Source: Enoplosus armatus
Lineage: Eukaryota; Chordata; Actinopteri; Centrarchiformes; Enoplosidae
Direction of reading: 5' to 3'
Assembly (NCBI RefSeq): GCF_043641665.1
Contig: NC_092192.1
Location: forward strand, 17,572,658-17,636,657
Length of the DNA stretch: 64,000 bases
The position numbers and the translations under genes are program-made. Under the pieces are notes generated by a model, which worked only from the letters and a program-made list of their open reading frames with translations, was not told where the DNA came from and searched no databases. Positions 14,001 through 25,702 of this stretch are shown here, piece after piece. The number at the start of each line of letters is the position of its first letter. The first letter of the stretch is position 1.

Positions 14001-15764
14001 ATTGGCACAACCAAGCCAGAGGTACCACGACTTGGGATAGAGCCTGGGTTTCTGCTGTAGTGTTTGTTTTTTTTCCTTTGTGCCACCTGTGCACCCCAAC
14101 AGGCTTTCAAATCCTTGGTAGGAGACCATTAAATAAGAAATCTAGCAATGTTTCTACCTAAACAAAGATATTTGATGCAGAAGGTTGATAATTGAAAAGG
14201 TGCATGAGAAACGTGTAAAAGAGAGCATGGAGGAGTCGTATTTGCTACAAGAAGCAGAGCCCAGTTTCATGGCCAGCAACAGAAAGATGTTGTTCTAGAG
14301 CGTGTGGATGAAAACCGTGGCGTCTTTTTCTGTGAGATGCAATGGAGTATTTCAGTGACCTCGAATGCCTGAATGTGAAACTGGAAGTACACAAATCAGG
14401 CACTCATGAATATGCATGCTGCAATAAAAGGCAATTCAAACAAAACTGCATTCACCAGGAGAGCCAAACTGCAACAGGAAAAGTACAAATTTAGGAAGAG
14501 CTTTCCGAACCTTGATGCACATAAATAGAGTTTTGAAAGTTTTACAAATCCATTTGCACTTGATGCGGAGAGTTTTCCAAAATAGTGACACATAGAGCTG
14601 AATTAATTACAGTGGAACAGCCCACTGAGGGCCAAGTTTGAATCTCTTGAGGCAAAAGAGTTTGCCCCTTTCATCTCAGACACAATGCCACAACTCCGCC
14701 TTGAGGCTGCCTGTGCGCCGAGTATGTTTGGAAGCATTTATTTGTGTAAACAAATGTTCTCCGTGATGAGGTTCAACAATCAACTCGCAGGTCCGCCTGA
14801 CAGACAACAAGAGGTGTCTATTTTTTCAAAGGTGTCTGCTGTCTGACTACAATGTATCATTTCAGTAACAGCTTTCACATTTTCACTGCTTTTGTTTTCA
14901 AATGAGTGATCACAGTCAAGTCCATGCAATCAAACTAGAAGGGCAGCTGATGCACAATGAGTAGTATCAAACACAAAAATAGAAAGCAAAAAGAAAAAAA
15001 AAGCAGACAGTTTTATTAATAAGGCGCATGGAGAGACGCTTTGTGTGGCTTCATTTGCAAAGAAAGATAAAAAACTATCCAAATGAAACTGAATATTGAC
15101 AGTGTGAGGCTCTGACTGTCAGAATGTGTGAAATGAGGGAAAGGTCAAAAACATGATTTGGGTGTACATGTTCGACAAAAGGTTAGTGACTGTTTCAGAA
15201 TAGTTACTGGCTGTCAGTCTATAGCAAAATAACTGGCCAGTTTGGAAATGTCACAAACGGGCTTTTTTTCCCCCCCGCTGAGAAAATGTGCACTCTGTAA
15301 ATCTGAAATATGATAGCACATACTCAGTAGGTCTGACAGAACTCTGTGGTCTGGGGAGGCAGTCAGAGTCGAGCCAGACAAAAGTATTCAGAGTGTTCAG
15401 AATGACAGTGTCTCTCTCACAGCACACAGAAAGGAACAAGCACAGCCACAAGGAGACAATTAAAAAGGACCGAGCACACGTCAAACACTGAAAAAAATGA
15501 ACAGAATGCCTTTTTCATACCAACAGCAGGTGAACAAACCCCATGTATAAGTCATAAAACAAGTCTGGGAAGAAATGTCAGTTGTTTTGACAAATTGCTT
15601 TTCAAATTCACAAGCCATTATTTTGGAGCTTAAATGCAAAGAGAAAGCAGCAGACGCAAAATAGTTACCACTTATATACTTAAGTATGTTTTTACTTTTA
15701 CTTAATTTGATCTTTAAGTAAAAGGGCACAGACTTTAAGTTACAATTTTCCATGACAACCTATT
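8029..15764. other. gene-poor stretch; nothing recognised
   Basis: Scattered open frames below 115 codons, the longest in the GC-richer patch at 13580-14160. There frames are open on both strands at once, and none reads as a known protein or has flanking splice sites that would make a gene model. Confidence 0.55.
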
Positions 15765-15790
15765 TCATTCATTTATTCATTCATTCATTC
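15765..15790. repeat. (TTCA)n microsatellite
   Basis: Six or so TTCA/TTTA tetranucleotides. Confidence 0.9.
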
Positions 15791-18700
15791 AAGCTGATTA
15801 CTGGTATCCAAAATCAACGTGATTTCGTTTTAGCTTTGTACTCCCATAACATTGTCGGACTCACGATTGACAGTTTGAGAAAAAAACGATGAAAATCAAT
15901 GATGCAGGACCAGAGTAAAAGCCTGACACCTACATTACCCACAATGCAACTCGTTCTCCACCAGTTAAGTCCAATAATGGGTGCGATATGCTAGTTGCAG
16001 CTACTGTGGCATCGACCAATAGCCTCAAGCAGAGATGAGGAGCAGGCTGCAGAGGTCTGGTAAGCTCACGTCTTCCTAACTCCACACCCCCATTTGTTTC
16101 ATTTTCAAACTTGACTCAAGTGACATCACTCGAGGCAATTTATCAGACTTCGCTCTCTCTGGAGCCACAAACAGCTTCATCCAACTTTTCGTCAAATATG
16201 CAGTAGTACTTTCCAAGACATGATCTCAAAATGATTAAATCCAAATCCTGATCTTCAGAGGTAAAGGCCTTACCTACAGAGCCAAACCACTGTGTTCATT
16301 TACAACAAGCTATAAAAGCAATGAATCATGTCATCAAGGCCTTACAACCTATATTTTTAATAACTTCAATCAAGACTAAGCTTTCTGGGTTCATTTTTTA
16401 ACATTGTCAAGTTATCAGTTCCACTGCAACTACATGCTGTGTGTCAACGTACATCTAGTAAGTCAAAATATGGGATTCAGTTTTGAGAGAACTGTTATGC
16501 CTGGCTCCTAGGGCCGTCACAGAACATTGCAATGTTATATTTTAGTGATCACCGTTTTTAGGGTTTAGGAGGACTTTGCTACAGGATCGTAGCTTTGACA
16601 GGCCAGTGGGGAGAATCATCAAAAATTTAAGTGACAAGTTGTTTGACAGTCTGTTCGAAAAGAGAATAAACTGTAACTTTATTAGTGCCACACGTCAATC
16701 AATTTGAGCAAAGTTTTGCAGACATCTTTATGATACAATAGACATCACTGTCTCAGTTTGATGATTCATCGCATTTATTGGACAATATGCAGCTGGACCT
16801 AGGACACCTGGATCTGTCTCATTGCCATATTTTTTCAGTTAACTAATAATGTTCAGAAATACTGTTATTGTATAGTTTTGGACCTAATGGAGGACAAAGG
16901 GGGCAAATTATGAATTGATGGCAGGTAATCCGACCTTAACGCATGATACATCAATTGGTTGACATGTTTTTTTTCTTTTGTATTGTAGGTGCCAGGTTTT
17001 TCTTTTTCAAATTGATCTTGTGGGGTATTACAGTAGGAGTGGCCTCTGGTGCAGCTCATTTAGCTTTTCATCAATCTCGGGACCCTAGAGATTAGCTTTT
17101 TAGATTTTGAACCCTAACACTCATTTCGTCATCAGATTGGTTCTGAGATTGGGGGAAACAGTCTCATTCCAACCGCCTCCAAGAAATTATTTATTGACAG
17201 TTAAATTGAAAGCAGTTTGTTTATGTGGCACACACAAATATGTTTTAGATGTGTTTCTGCACTTCAGTAGTGAATATTAATGGCATGTAAACGTACAGCA
17301 TGGCCATGAGTCTATATGTATGGGATTTGAATATGTCACATGCATCCCATGAAACACTACTGTATTCTGTTGTATAATGGCTGAGTTTTGCATGCGGTTT
17401 GAAGACCTAAAGAAAATCACATCAGCTCCGTGGTTTTTTTTTTTGTCACAATAACATTGCATCATGCCTACAAATGTGTCGCTACCATATTTCTAGTGTG
17501 CCTGTTCAGCTTTCCCTCTTGTGTGTTTTCTGTCATTTGCATGTCTTTTTGCACATCACTTTGTTAGAAGCTGACTATGTTAGCCTATGTTTTTACCAAA
17601 TGTGGTGAGCATAAAACAAAAATTGACAGAGACAACCACGAAACAAACTCTTAAATATAAAGTAGTAGACAATCACATTGACATTATAAATGATATAAGA
17701 ATGTATCATTTATCATATGTGTAGTTTGCCATCAAGGACGTGTGAGTGTAACAGACCAAAACATGAACATGTTCTCTTGGCTGTTGTGGCCGATGCATGG
17801 CAGCTCACTTGTTTCATGGCATAAAGAGTACTTGTAATTAGAGTTACTGATGTGAAGACACATTTTAAGTGCAGAAAATGACCAAAAGAAAGAAAACATG
17901 AAGAAAAAGATGGTTATCAAATGAAAATAAAAATGTAAGTGATATGATAACTGGAATTATTGCAACACTTGACATGTGGTTTAGGTTATGATTTTGTTGT
18001 GTTTATTTTCCCTTGTATATATTGATTTTTTTTTCTGTTTGAGTGTCTGTGTTGTTGTTGTTGGTTTATTCTTTTTTTCTTTCTTTTTTTTACAGTGCGG
18101 TCAGTCCCATTGAGACCTGTTACCACCTCCTCTTGTAGATAGATATATATATATATATTTATGTTTTTTTATTTTTTTAAGTTGAAGCCAAAAGCATTTT
18201 GTTATCCAGTGAAACATTGTTCAGCAACACAATCTATAATAGCAGGATCCAATCTTCCACCAATTCTTTGTGATTTGTACCAGTAAAATGTACAAACTAT
18301 ATAATGTCAGCTGTCATATTCAAAGCATGATTTGCCTATTTACTTGCCACTCAGCCATCATGATCTGTCAACAACATCATCATCATCATGTACTTTGCGC
18401 TGATCAGAACACAATTTTCTACCCTTAAATACAATGTAATCTTGGGAACATTTAACATGTGTATTTTGTCAGAGGCACGGCTGTAATTTTCTTAACTACT
18501 CTCTCAGAACCATGAGAGACTGTTTGTTACAATGCTGGAAGACACAGACAGATGATATGCAACCTGCTCTGCCTCCACTGTTCTCTCGCTGCATCCCCTC
18601 TGGCTACTTCAACAACACGCCAACACGCAAGAATGGGAAAGGGCCATTTTAACTTTAGCCCTCTGACAGAGTCATTATGAAGCTACAAATATATTTCTCC

Positions 18701-19646
18701 TCCAAACTACAAGTAAAAAATTGAAAGTGAATAAATAAAATGAGACAAACACTTTGCAGACAAAACCAGAAACAAGTTGATCTGCTGTGTAGTGTATTCA
18801 ATCAGCTTTAGTATCACTTAAATATATAATTAAAATATATGATCAAAGGGTGTAAGTTATGTCCTATACCTACACATGTCTGAACAAAATTTACATTTGC
18901 TTAAATTAGTTTTAACTGGATTGAATGAAGCAGTGGGTGCTGCAGAAGTAGGTGTCACTTTTCCCAGATAAATGGAATACTTTCTTCATTCTTTCTCTAT
19001 TTCATTGTGATCACAATTATTTGGCATGAATATATGTTCTTTAACATTTTAGTGGATATTTTTGTACTATTCAGTGCTGCTTTTTGAGAACACAGCTATT
19101 CACTCCTGATATGAATCTCATTTTGGCAGAGAGGCAGCACAGCTTTGCATGATTGGCTGTATTGCTGTCCTCTCACACTCCCACAGACATGCATTTGATT
19201 TGTCACCAGCATCCAAAGTCTTATCTAAACACTGCGAAGAATCTCTGAGTAAATGTCCCCGTTGGCACACTTCAGCAGCAACCAGAAACCAGCCATTCTG
19301 CAAAAGGATCTTCTAAGTACCTTTCTTTTTTTTACACGAAGGGAGATTAGAATGCACTGCAAAATAAAGAGAATAAATGATGTGAAGACGACTTGGCACA
19401 TGAAAACATTCAGGCCATGGTACATTATTACCATAGGATAAGAGCACTGCAGGAAGTTTTCATTCAATCCTTTCTCATGAGAGGAGAATGAAAGAAAACA
19501 GGCAAAACTTAAGTAATTGGCTTCAGAAGTTGCAGCTTTCTCGTCCACCATTTCCAGGCTGAGAAGGAGAAACCTGCCATGCTTGTCAAATCTTCTTGAC
19601 TGTTACTGTGATAGCCAAAGAGAGCAAAAATGGCCTGCACCTCGTA

Positions 19647-19650
<4 letters not shown>
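15791..19650. other. gene-poor stretch; nothing recognised
   Basis: AT-rich. Small TA patch near 18138-18160, T-rich patch near 18060-18180. No gene, RNA or transposon recognised. Confidence 0.55.
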
Positions 19651-19683
<33 letters not shown>

Positions 19684-19699
19684 GGGGGGGGGGGGGGGG
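19651..19699. repeat. (TG)15 followed by an 18-base G run
   Basis: TG dinucleotides at 19651-19680, one A, then G at 19682-19699. Homopolymer length is prone to sequencing error. Confidence 0.95.
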
Positions 19700-22600
19700 T
19701 ACAGGTTCAGTCATGTGTGAAAGAGCGTCTCGTTATGAAAGTGAAATATGTCATATTGGCAGCTACCAAATTTAATTTTCCAATTCACTACATTGTTAAA
19801 CAATTGTGAACTTCCTAAATCATTAATTATGGCAACAAAGAAGAGTTCAGAATGTGCATGTCCGTCACAGAAAATGTAACACAACAATCTCTAAGGTAAT
19901 AAAATATCTTTAGTAACGACTCACATTTATGTGAACCGTACAGTAAAATGTTACTATTTATCTTATTTAAAAATTATTTAATAATTAATACATTTGTTCA
20001 TTCATTAGGTTTTAATTTTAACGGCAGATTAACTGAATAGTCTTTAAAACCAATTTCTAGTTGTTTCTGCTCTACATTTTCTTCTCAATGGAGGAAAACG
20101 TTTTTTCTCTGTGCACAGAGCATGTGTTTGCATTTAAAGACATTTTGCTCATTTCACAAACTTTCAGGCCGGATGAGAAGACAAGTGAATCCAAACAGCA
20201 AGCTGTAATCCCAGTAAACAATAGCAGGTATTGTGGTGCAATCTCTTTAACTAAACCCACATTTCATCACTGTTTTAAGATTTCCTTAAATACTGTGCAA
20301 TGAGTTATCATCATTGGATTGCACCGTTGCCAAGCACACACAACTTCAAAATTCTGGTGTGCTTTTCCAGAGATACTTGTAATCAGTCCCGATTTCTCAA
20401 AACTGAATAGCTGCTGCCATTCAGTATTTGGCAAGCAGTGTCCCCAACTGTTCAACTTTCAGAGCTGTAGCTCATATTGCCTTTTTTGTGAATTTGTCCT
20501 CAGACATACCATAAAGTCTCCAAATGTTTTTAAGAAAGTTCTGTCACTCCAAGTTATCCTTGGTGAAAAATGCAACACAAATACACTTGCAGGGAGTCAG
20601 GCTCATTAGGCAGCACAAAATCAAGCCGTCTTCAAGGTTCAATAAATCCTTTGGTAGGAAATGTAGAGTGAAATTCTGCACTTGGCAGCCAGAGAGACTA
20701 CATCACTTTCCTGAGATACTTGCTGCTCAGCAGGAGATAAACAGCCAGGCTGGAGGACGTGAGCAGGTGCTGCAGCCTAACATTACATCCTGACTCCCCT
20801 AGCCAAAGCCAACCCCTACCATGCCCCCTACACCTCCACAGCATGAAGTACAAACCTCAAGAGATTGATGTCATCTCCCAAGTAAACAACTAAAAGTAAA
20901 AGCCTTGGTGAAGGATTTATATTGGTTTTGAGGCTTGATCAGAGGTGCTCACATCTTCACAGTACCACTAAAAATTATGTCTTTAATGCAATTAATCTTT
21001 CTTTAAAAAAGGAGATATTTTCTTATCTTAAGGAATCCACTCTTTTGGTAATAAACCCAAAAGTAAGATGTATGAAAGTAGAATCATTATCCATCATCAT
21101 GTCTAGTTGTATTTACATGATTACGTTAATTTGTAGTGATATGTTAAGTGTTGCTAAAGAAAATAAATGAAATGTACATTTCTATGGTCATGCAATTTCA
21201 AACAAATGCATTTCACTTCATATTATATTAAAGGAAAAACTACATTTTACATTCAGTCTGTTGTTGTGCAGGCTATACAATAGGGAAAAAACTATGGAGA
21301 CGATAAGATGTGAGGCTTCAGCTTCCCTCATTGAACAGATTTGCTTTCCATATGTGGAGGGCAACAAAAAAGAGGCCTCCTGAGAGGCAACCAGACCTTT
21401 CAGCAGCGATACAGGGAGGAGACGAGATGTTGAGATCTTAAACATCTAAAGGAATAGGCTCAGTTCCCCACAAAAAGAGCTTTAGGGTTGCAGGGAGGAA
21501 GTAAACAAGCAAGAAAACCTCACTGGCTGTGAACTGAGGTGAGAGGTGTGTTGGAGGAGCAGGTAGAACGCTTAGAGCTCAGAGAGGGAGACAGTGATAT
21601 TCAATTAGGAATTTTCTAATTTACTAAAGACGTGAATGCAGGGGGGAAAGGAAGAGGAAGTGAGTTTATTTAGTTAAAAGGGGAAAGAAAAGGGAGAAAG
21701 TGAGACCTTTATTTGACAAGTACTAGACACACGAGGTGAGGGGAAGGATGAGAGACCTTTAATTAGACAAGATCGACAGTGAGAGGTTGTGAAGTCTAAT
21801 TAGGTATGTTTGAAAAAAAAAAACGGTTTTGAAAGTGAGATCACTCAACTGAACGAGAGACTTCATTATAGCTGAAAGAAAGCCAGAGAAGGACGGTGTA
21901 TTTTTTTAAATCACTATGGGCGACATTTCAGATAACAAGTGATTAGTTTTTTTGTCTCTGCGTCATTAGTGAATGAATTTCCTGTCAATTTAATTTTCAT
22001 GATACTGAGGGCCCTAATTTTGTACCAGAGGGGATCAAGCTCAGCGACCTTGTAAAGTGACAGTCTCACTGGGCACAAGCAGGTATTTTCCTGCCTGCAC
22101 CCATTTGGTAATTGAATGGCTCTCTATGACATCAGCGGTAACAAAATGTGAGGGGGAGCACACTAAAGGGAAATGTCAATACAAATCAGGCAATTTGGCA
22201 CAGAATATTATGCTGTCCACTGCTTTCAAATGTCTTCTTTTTCTTTTTTAGTTTTAGCTGTGAAAGGTGCAACAAAGACATCTGAAAATCAACATAAATC
22301 CCCCTTATTTCTTATTTCCATGTTTCCACATTATTTGTGCTTTCTTGAATAACATATTCAGATCCGGGTACATCCCTACAGTACAGTACATACCGACACA
22401 CATGTAGGCACAAGGGAGCAAGATGTGAAGTTAGGGAATAAGGGGTTAACAATGTGGAAACTTATTACATACTGTAGGATATATTTTAACAACCAGGCAC
22501 CTATTCTGTTATTACAAGGTACAGTGTGACCTACTGAACAACAATCTGGTGTTTGGGGGGAAATTTCAAAAGAACTTACACTGTAAGTATTTTTAACTAC

Positions 22601-24208
22601 CAAGTTTCCATTCTATTATGAGCATGAGCATCCTTGAGAGCCGCACACACGTCTCAAGTGTGAGGAAGCAGAGACTGTCTTTCATGGAGCTGTTGTTAAA
22701 GGACGCTGTAGAGACATGTTGTATAGAGAGTGGTGTTAGCTTGTGGTTTTGGCATCAGGTCTGCTCAGTTTTGGATCCAAGTTTAAATAGTTTGATATTT
22801 TAATTTTGATATGTGCAATATGGGATATATACGTGCAACGACTCTCAATTAAGTTTTTCGGCACCTGTGGTGGTTTGTGTCCTTTACTGCTCATGACAGT
22901 TACACTGTGACAGGACATAAAAGCAATCATCTTCTACAACTGCTTTATCGTAAAAAAAAAACGTTTCTAGTTACTTTACTTCATAACAACAATGGACAGC
23001 ACTCTGTGTATCAACAGTTTCAATCCACAGAAACCTGAACCACCTCAGGCTGCTCAAGTCCTCCATAAGTACAATGTTGTATCCCATACTGCCTACTTTA
23101 CAACATACATACTACTACCACAGTATGTTCCTGACAACAGTCTTTTCCCTGGACCTCTGTTTGACCCGTAGTAAAAACACAAATTACCCCATATTTATTT
23201 GGGAACTATGTGTTTTGTTATCATCTGTACCCTTCTGATGTAGATTTGATAAATCACAGCAGATTTATAAAATGCTACATAGAATTCATTACCCCATCTT
23301 CCCCCAAACTTCCAGCTTTGTCGCTCAGCAGGTCATACTGTACCCCCTAATAACAATAACAATAGGTGCCTGTTAGTTAAAAAGATACAGACAGTATAAA
23401 TTCTTTTAAAGTTCCCACACTGTTACCCACTTATTCGCTAAATTCAGATTTTGTTCCCTTGTACCTACATGTGTGTATCAGTATGTGCTGTTCTGGTATG
23501 GCTGCTTTAAACTAATGTCCAGCTGACCATAAGTGCTGTCTGACCTGTGCTGTCTCATGTGAAAATAAAGTAGTAAAGTCAGGTGACCTGAAACGAAGAA
23601 ACCGGATGAGTATGGATATTTTACACCCACAGTTCTCTCAAACTAATTTTGACTAAAACCAAACTATCACAGAGAGAATGCTCCAAAATGACTTCCTCAC
23701 TTGGGATTCTCTCTCAAACTGAGTCAATAGTTTTGAGGGAGAAGTATTACTGCTTAATGATGGTAAAGTGAATGAATGTAGTCCCTTGTGACTCCCTTGA
23801 AACCATTTTGGAATTCTTATAAGTTGAACTAATCATTATCTGTAAATGAAACATTGGAATCTTTTCCCATGGTGATTTTAAAGCAGTAGATTTGATAAAC
23901 GTGCTTACTGAAAGAGAGCAATATCTAGGTACCAGTTGTTTGTTTCTCATGCAGGAGCAACTGCCAATTTGGAGATCTCCATCCGTGATTAACCAGCAGT
24001 TTGTATTCTAGAGTTTCTTAAAGGGCCTCAAGGTACATATAGATCTCATATCTTTTTCACCAGAGACATCAACCCCATCTCCAGTCAATATGTAAGCTAC
24101 TACTTACTTCTCTTTCTGCATTTACAGAGCTGACTCATCCTGCCATGATCCCACTCTGCTCCCATGGCTCCATTCAATATTGTGCATAAGGGTGTCCCAC
24201 TCAACCTC

Positions 24209-24211
<3 letters not shown>
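19700..24211. other. gene-poor stretch with a purine-rich patch
   Basis: At 21470-21900 the plus strand is unusually purine-rich. It carries two near-copies of GAGACCTTTAATTAGACAAG 50 bp apart (21701 and 21751). No gene or transposon recognised elsewhere in the stretch. Confidence 0.5.

Positions 24212-24259
<48 letters not shown>
24212..24259. repeat. (AC)24 microsatellite
   Basis: Uninterrupted AC run. The open frames reading long Thr-His or Val-Cys runs across it are artefacts. Confidence 0.97.
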
Positions 24260-24263
<4 letters not shown>

Positions 24264-24491
24264 ACAAAACTTCTTCTTTATACACTCTACTTTTCGATTT
24301 ACATTTCACATTCTCAACTGGGCAGCTACTTGAAAGGGCTCGCACTTTTAAGGGAGGACATAGACATGCACATTTGCTTGAACGAAAGTTTTTCCAAGAG
24401 AATGGCTCTTGATACACTGATTTGGCTTTTTAGCTGTTCATCATCATGGACTAGCAAGTCCTAATGTTCACGTCTCAGTCTTCCATTTCTA

Positions 24492-24492
<1 letters not shown>

Positions 24493-24523
<31 letters not shown>
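24493..24523. repeat. (TTA)10 microsatellite
   Basis: Ten TAT/TTA trinucleotide units in a row. Confidence 0.95.
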
Positions 24524-24524
<1 letters not shown>

Positions 24525-25240
24525 GCCTTCAAACAATGCCAAAGCAGCCAGGATTTCACATTACACAAGTCACCATGTGCACTATTTATTGCCCTTGTGT
24601 CAATCAGCCCTATTGACAATCAGTTGTTTTAGTATACTTGTTTAGCCTATTCTCGTAATTTATAAAATATGTGAGTGGTGATAATAATAAATATATATCC
24701 ACAATTAAAGGTAGGCCTGAAATGCAGTGATCTCACCATCGGGCACTGATTCCCAGGTGTAAAAAAAACTTTGTGTGAGCTCTATGAATGGGTGAGAGTG
24801 AAACGCATAGAAATGTGCACCTTTTTCCGCATAGAATTTTTCTGTAAATCCTGTTTATGCAACCAGAGCAAACTGGGGGGCATGGAGTATGGTGTTTAAA
24901 AATAAATAAATAAAAACCCCAAAAGGTAACAGAGCTTACAGCAGGCTTCATGAGCACTGAAAACTTTCAAAATAAAGATCTCAAAGACTTTTTTTCTTTA
25001 CACACAATTCAAATCCCTCTAGTACAAGGCAGTGCTCATAGGGCTCAGCCCTCAGCTGATGGTTTATGCTTATTCCAACTAAGACAATTTAAATGACACC
25101 TCAACTTCTCCGTACACTTAAGCTCATATAAATCATTTCAACACCTTTCATTGCTTACACTATATTTTGCCCCCTTTATCCCTCTCCTTCTTTTTCCAAC
25201 TTGTCAAACTCCTCCAGCTGCTCCCTCATACAAAGTTAAG

Positions 25241-25366
25241 CTAGCAATGCAGTTTAGCTCTCAGCCATTTATCTAGCAATGCTGTTCAGCTCCAAGCTAT
25301 ACATGAAGCAATACAGTCCAGCTTCCAGCTTTTCAAGCAATGCAGTTGAGCTCAGCGTCAGCTTTC
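25241..25366 (+). repeat. degenerate minisatellite, period about 32 bp, 4 copies
   Basis: Four diverged copies of a unit like AGCAATGCAGTTCAGCTC begin near 25241, 25273, 25305 and 25335 (intervals 32, 32 and 30). Differences are mostly single substitutions. Confidence 0.7.
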
Positions 25367-25403
25367 CAGCAGCCAGCAACCACACCGCAAATGCATTCTC
25401 TAG

Positions 25404-25429
25404 TCTCTCTCTCTCCCTCTCTCTCTCTT
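25404..25429. repeat. (CT)n microsatellite
   Basis: CT dinucleotides with one CC interruption, lying between the two minisatellites. Confidence 0.9.
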
Positions 25430-25542
25430 TAGGAAATATGACCAAAACACAATTTTTCCACTGCATTAAATAAGTCTAAAGCCAATTAATAAAATCAAGC
25501 AGAAAACAGCTATAGCACTGCACATCTACTGCAATGTCCTTG

Positions 25543-25702
25543 AAACCAGTCATAAACCACTGACTGCAGCACCAGAAATACATTTCTGATCATTGGACCA
25601 GAAGTAAACAGCTGACTACACAACTGGAAACAAACAAGCAGCAACAAGACCAGAAATAAATGACTGAGCCACAGAGCTGGAACTAAACTGGTGATCACAG
25701 GA
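25543..25702 (+). repeat. degenerate minisatellite, period about 26 bp, 6 copies
   Basis: Units like ACCAGAAATAAATGACTGA begin near 25543, 25571, 25597, 25623, 25649 and 25676 (intervals 28, 26, 26, 26 and 27). Unit sequence differs from the array 180 bp upstream. Confidence 0.68.

Noticed and set aside
13580..14160. Cluster of 70-112-codon open frames on both strands
   Set aside because: They overlap one another, match no known protein, and have no supporting splice structure.
24164..24464. Plus- and minus-strand frames with Thr-His or Val-Cys runs
   Set aside because: Produced by the (AC)n microsatellite.
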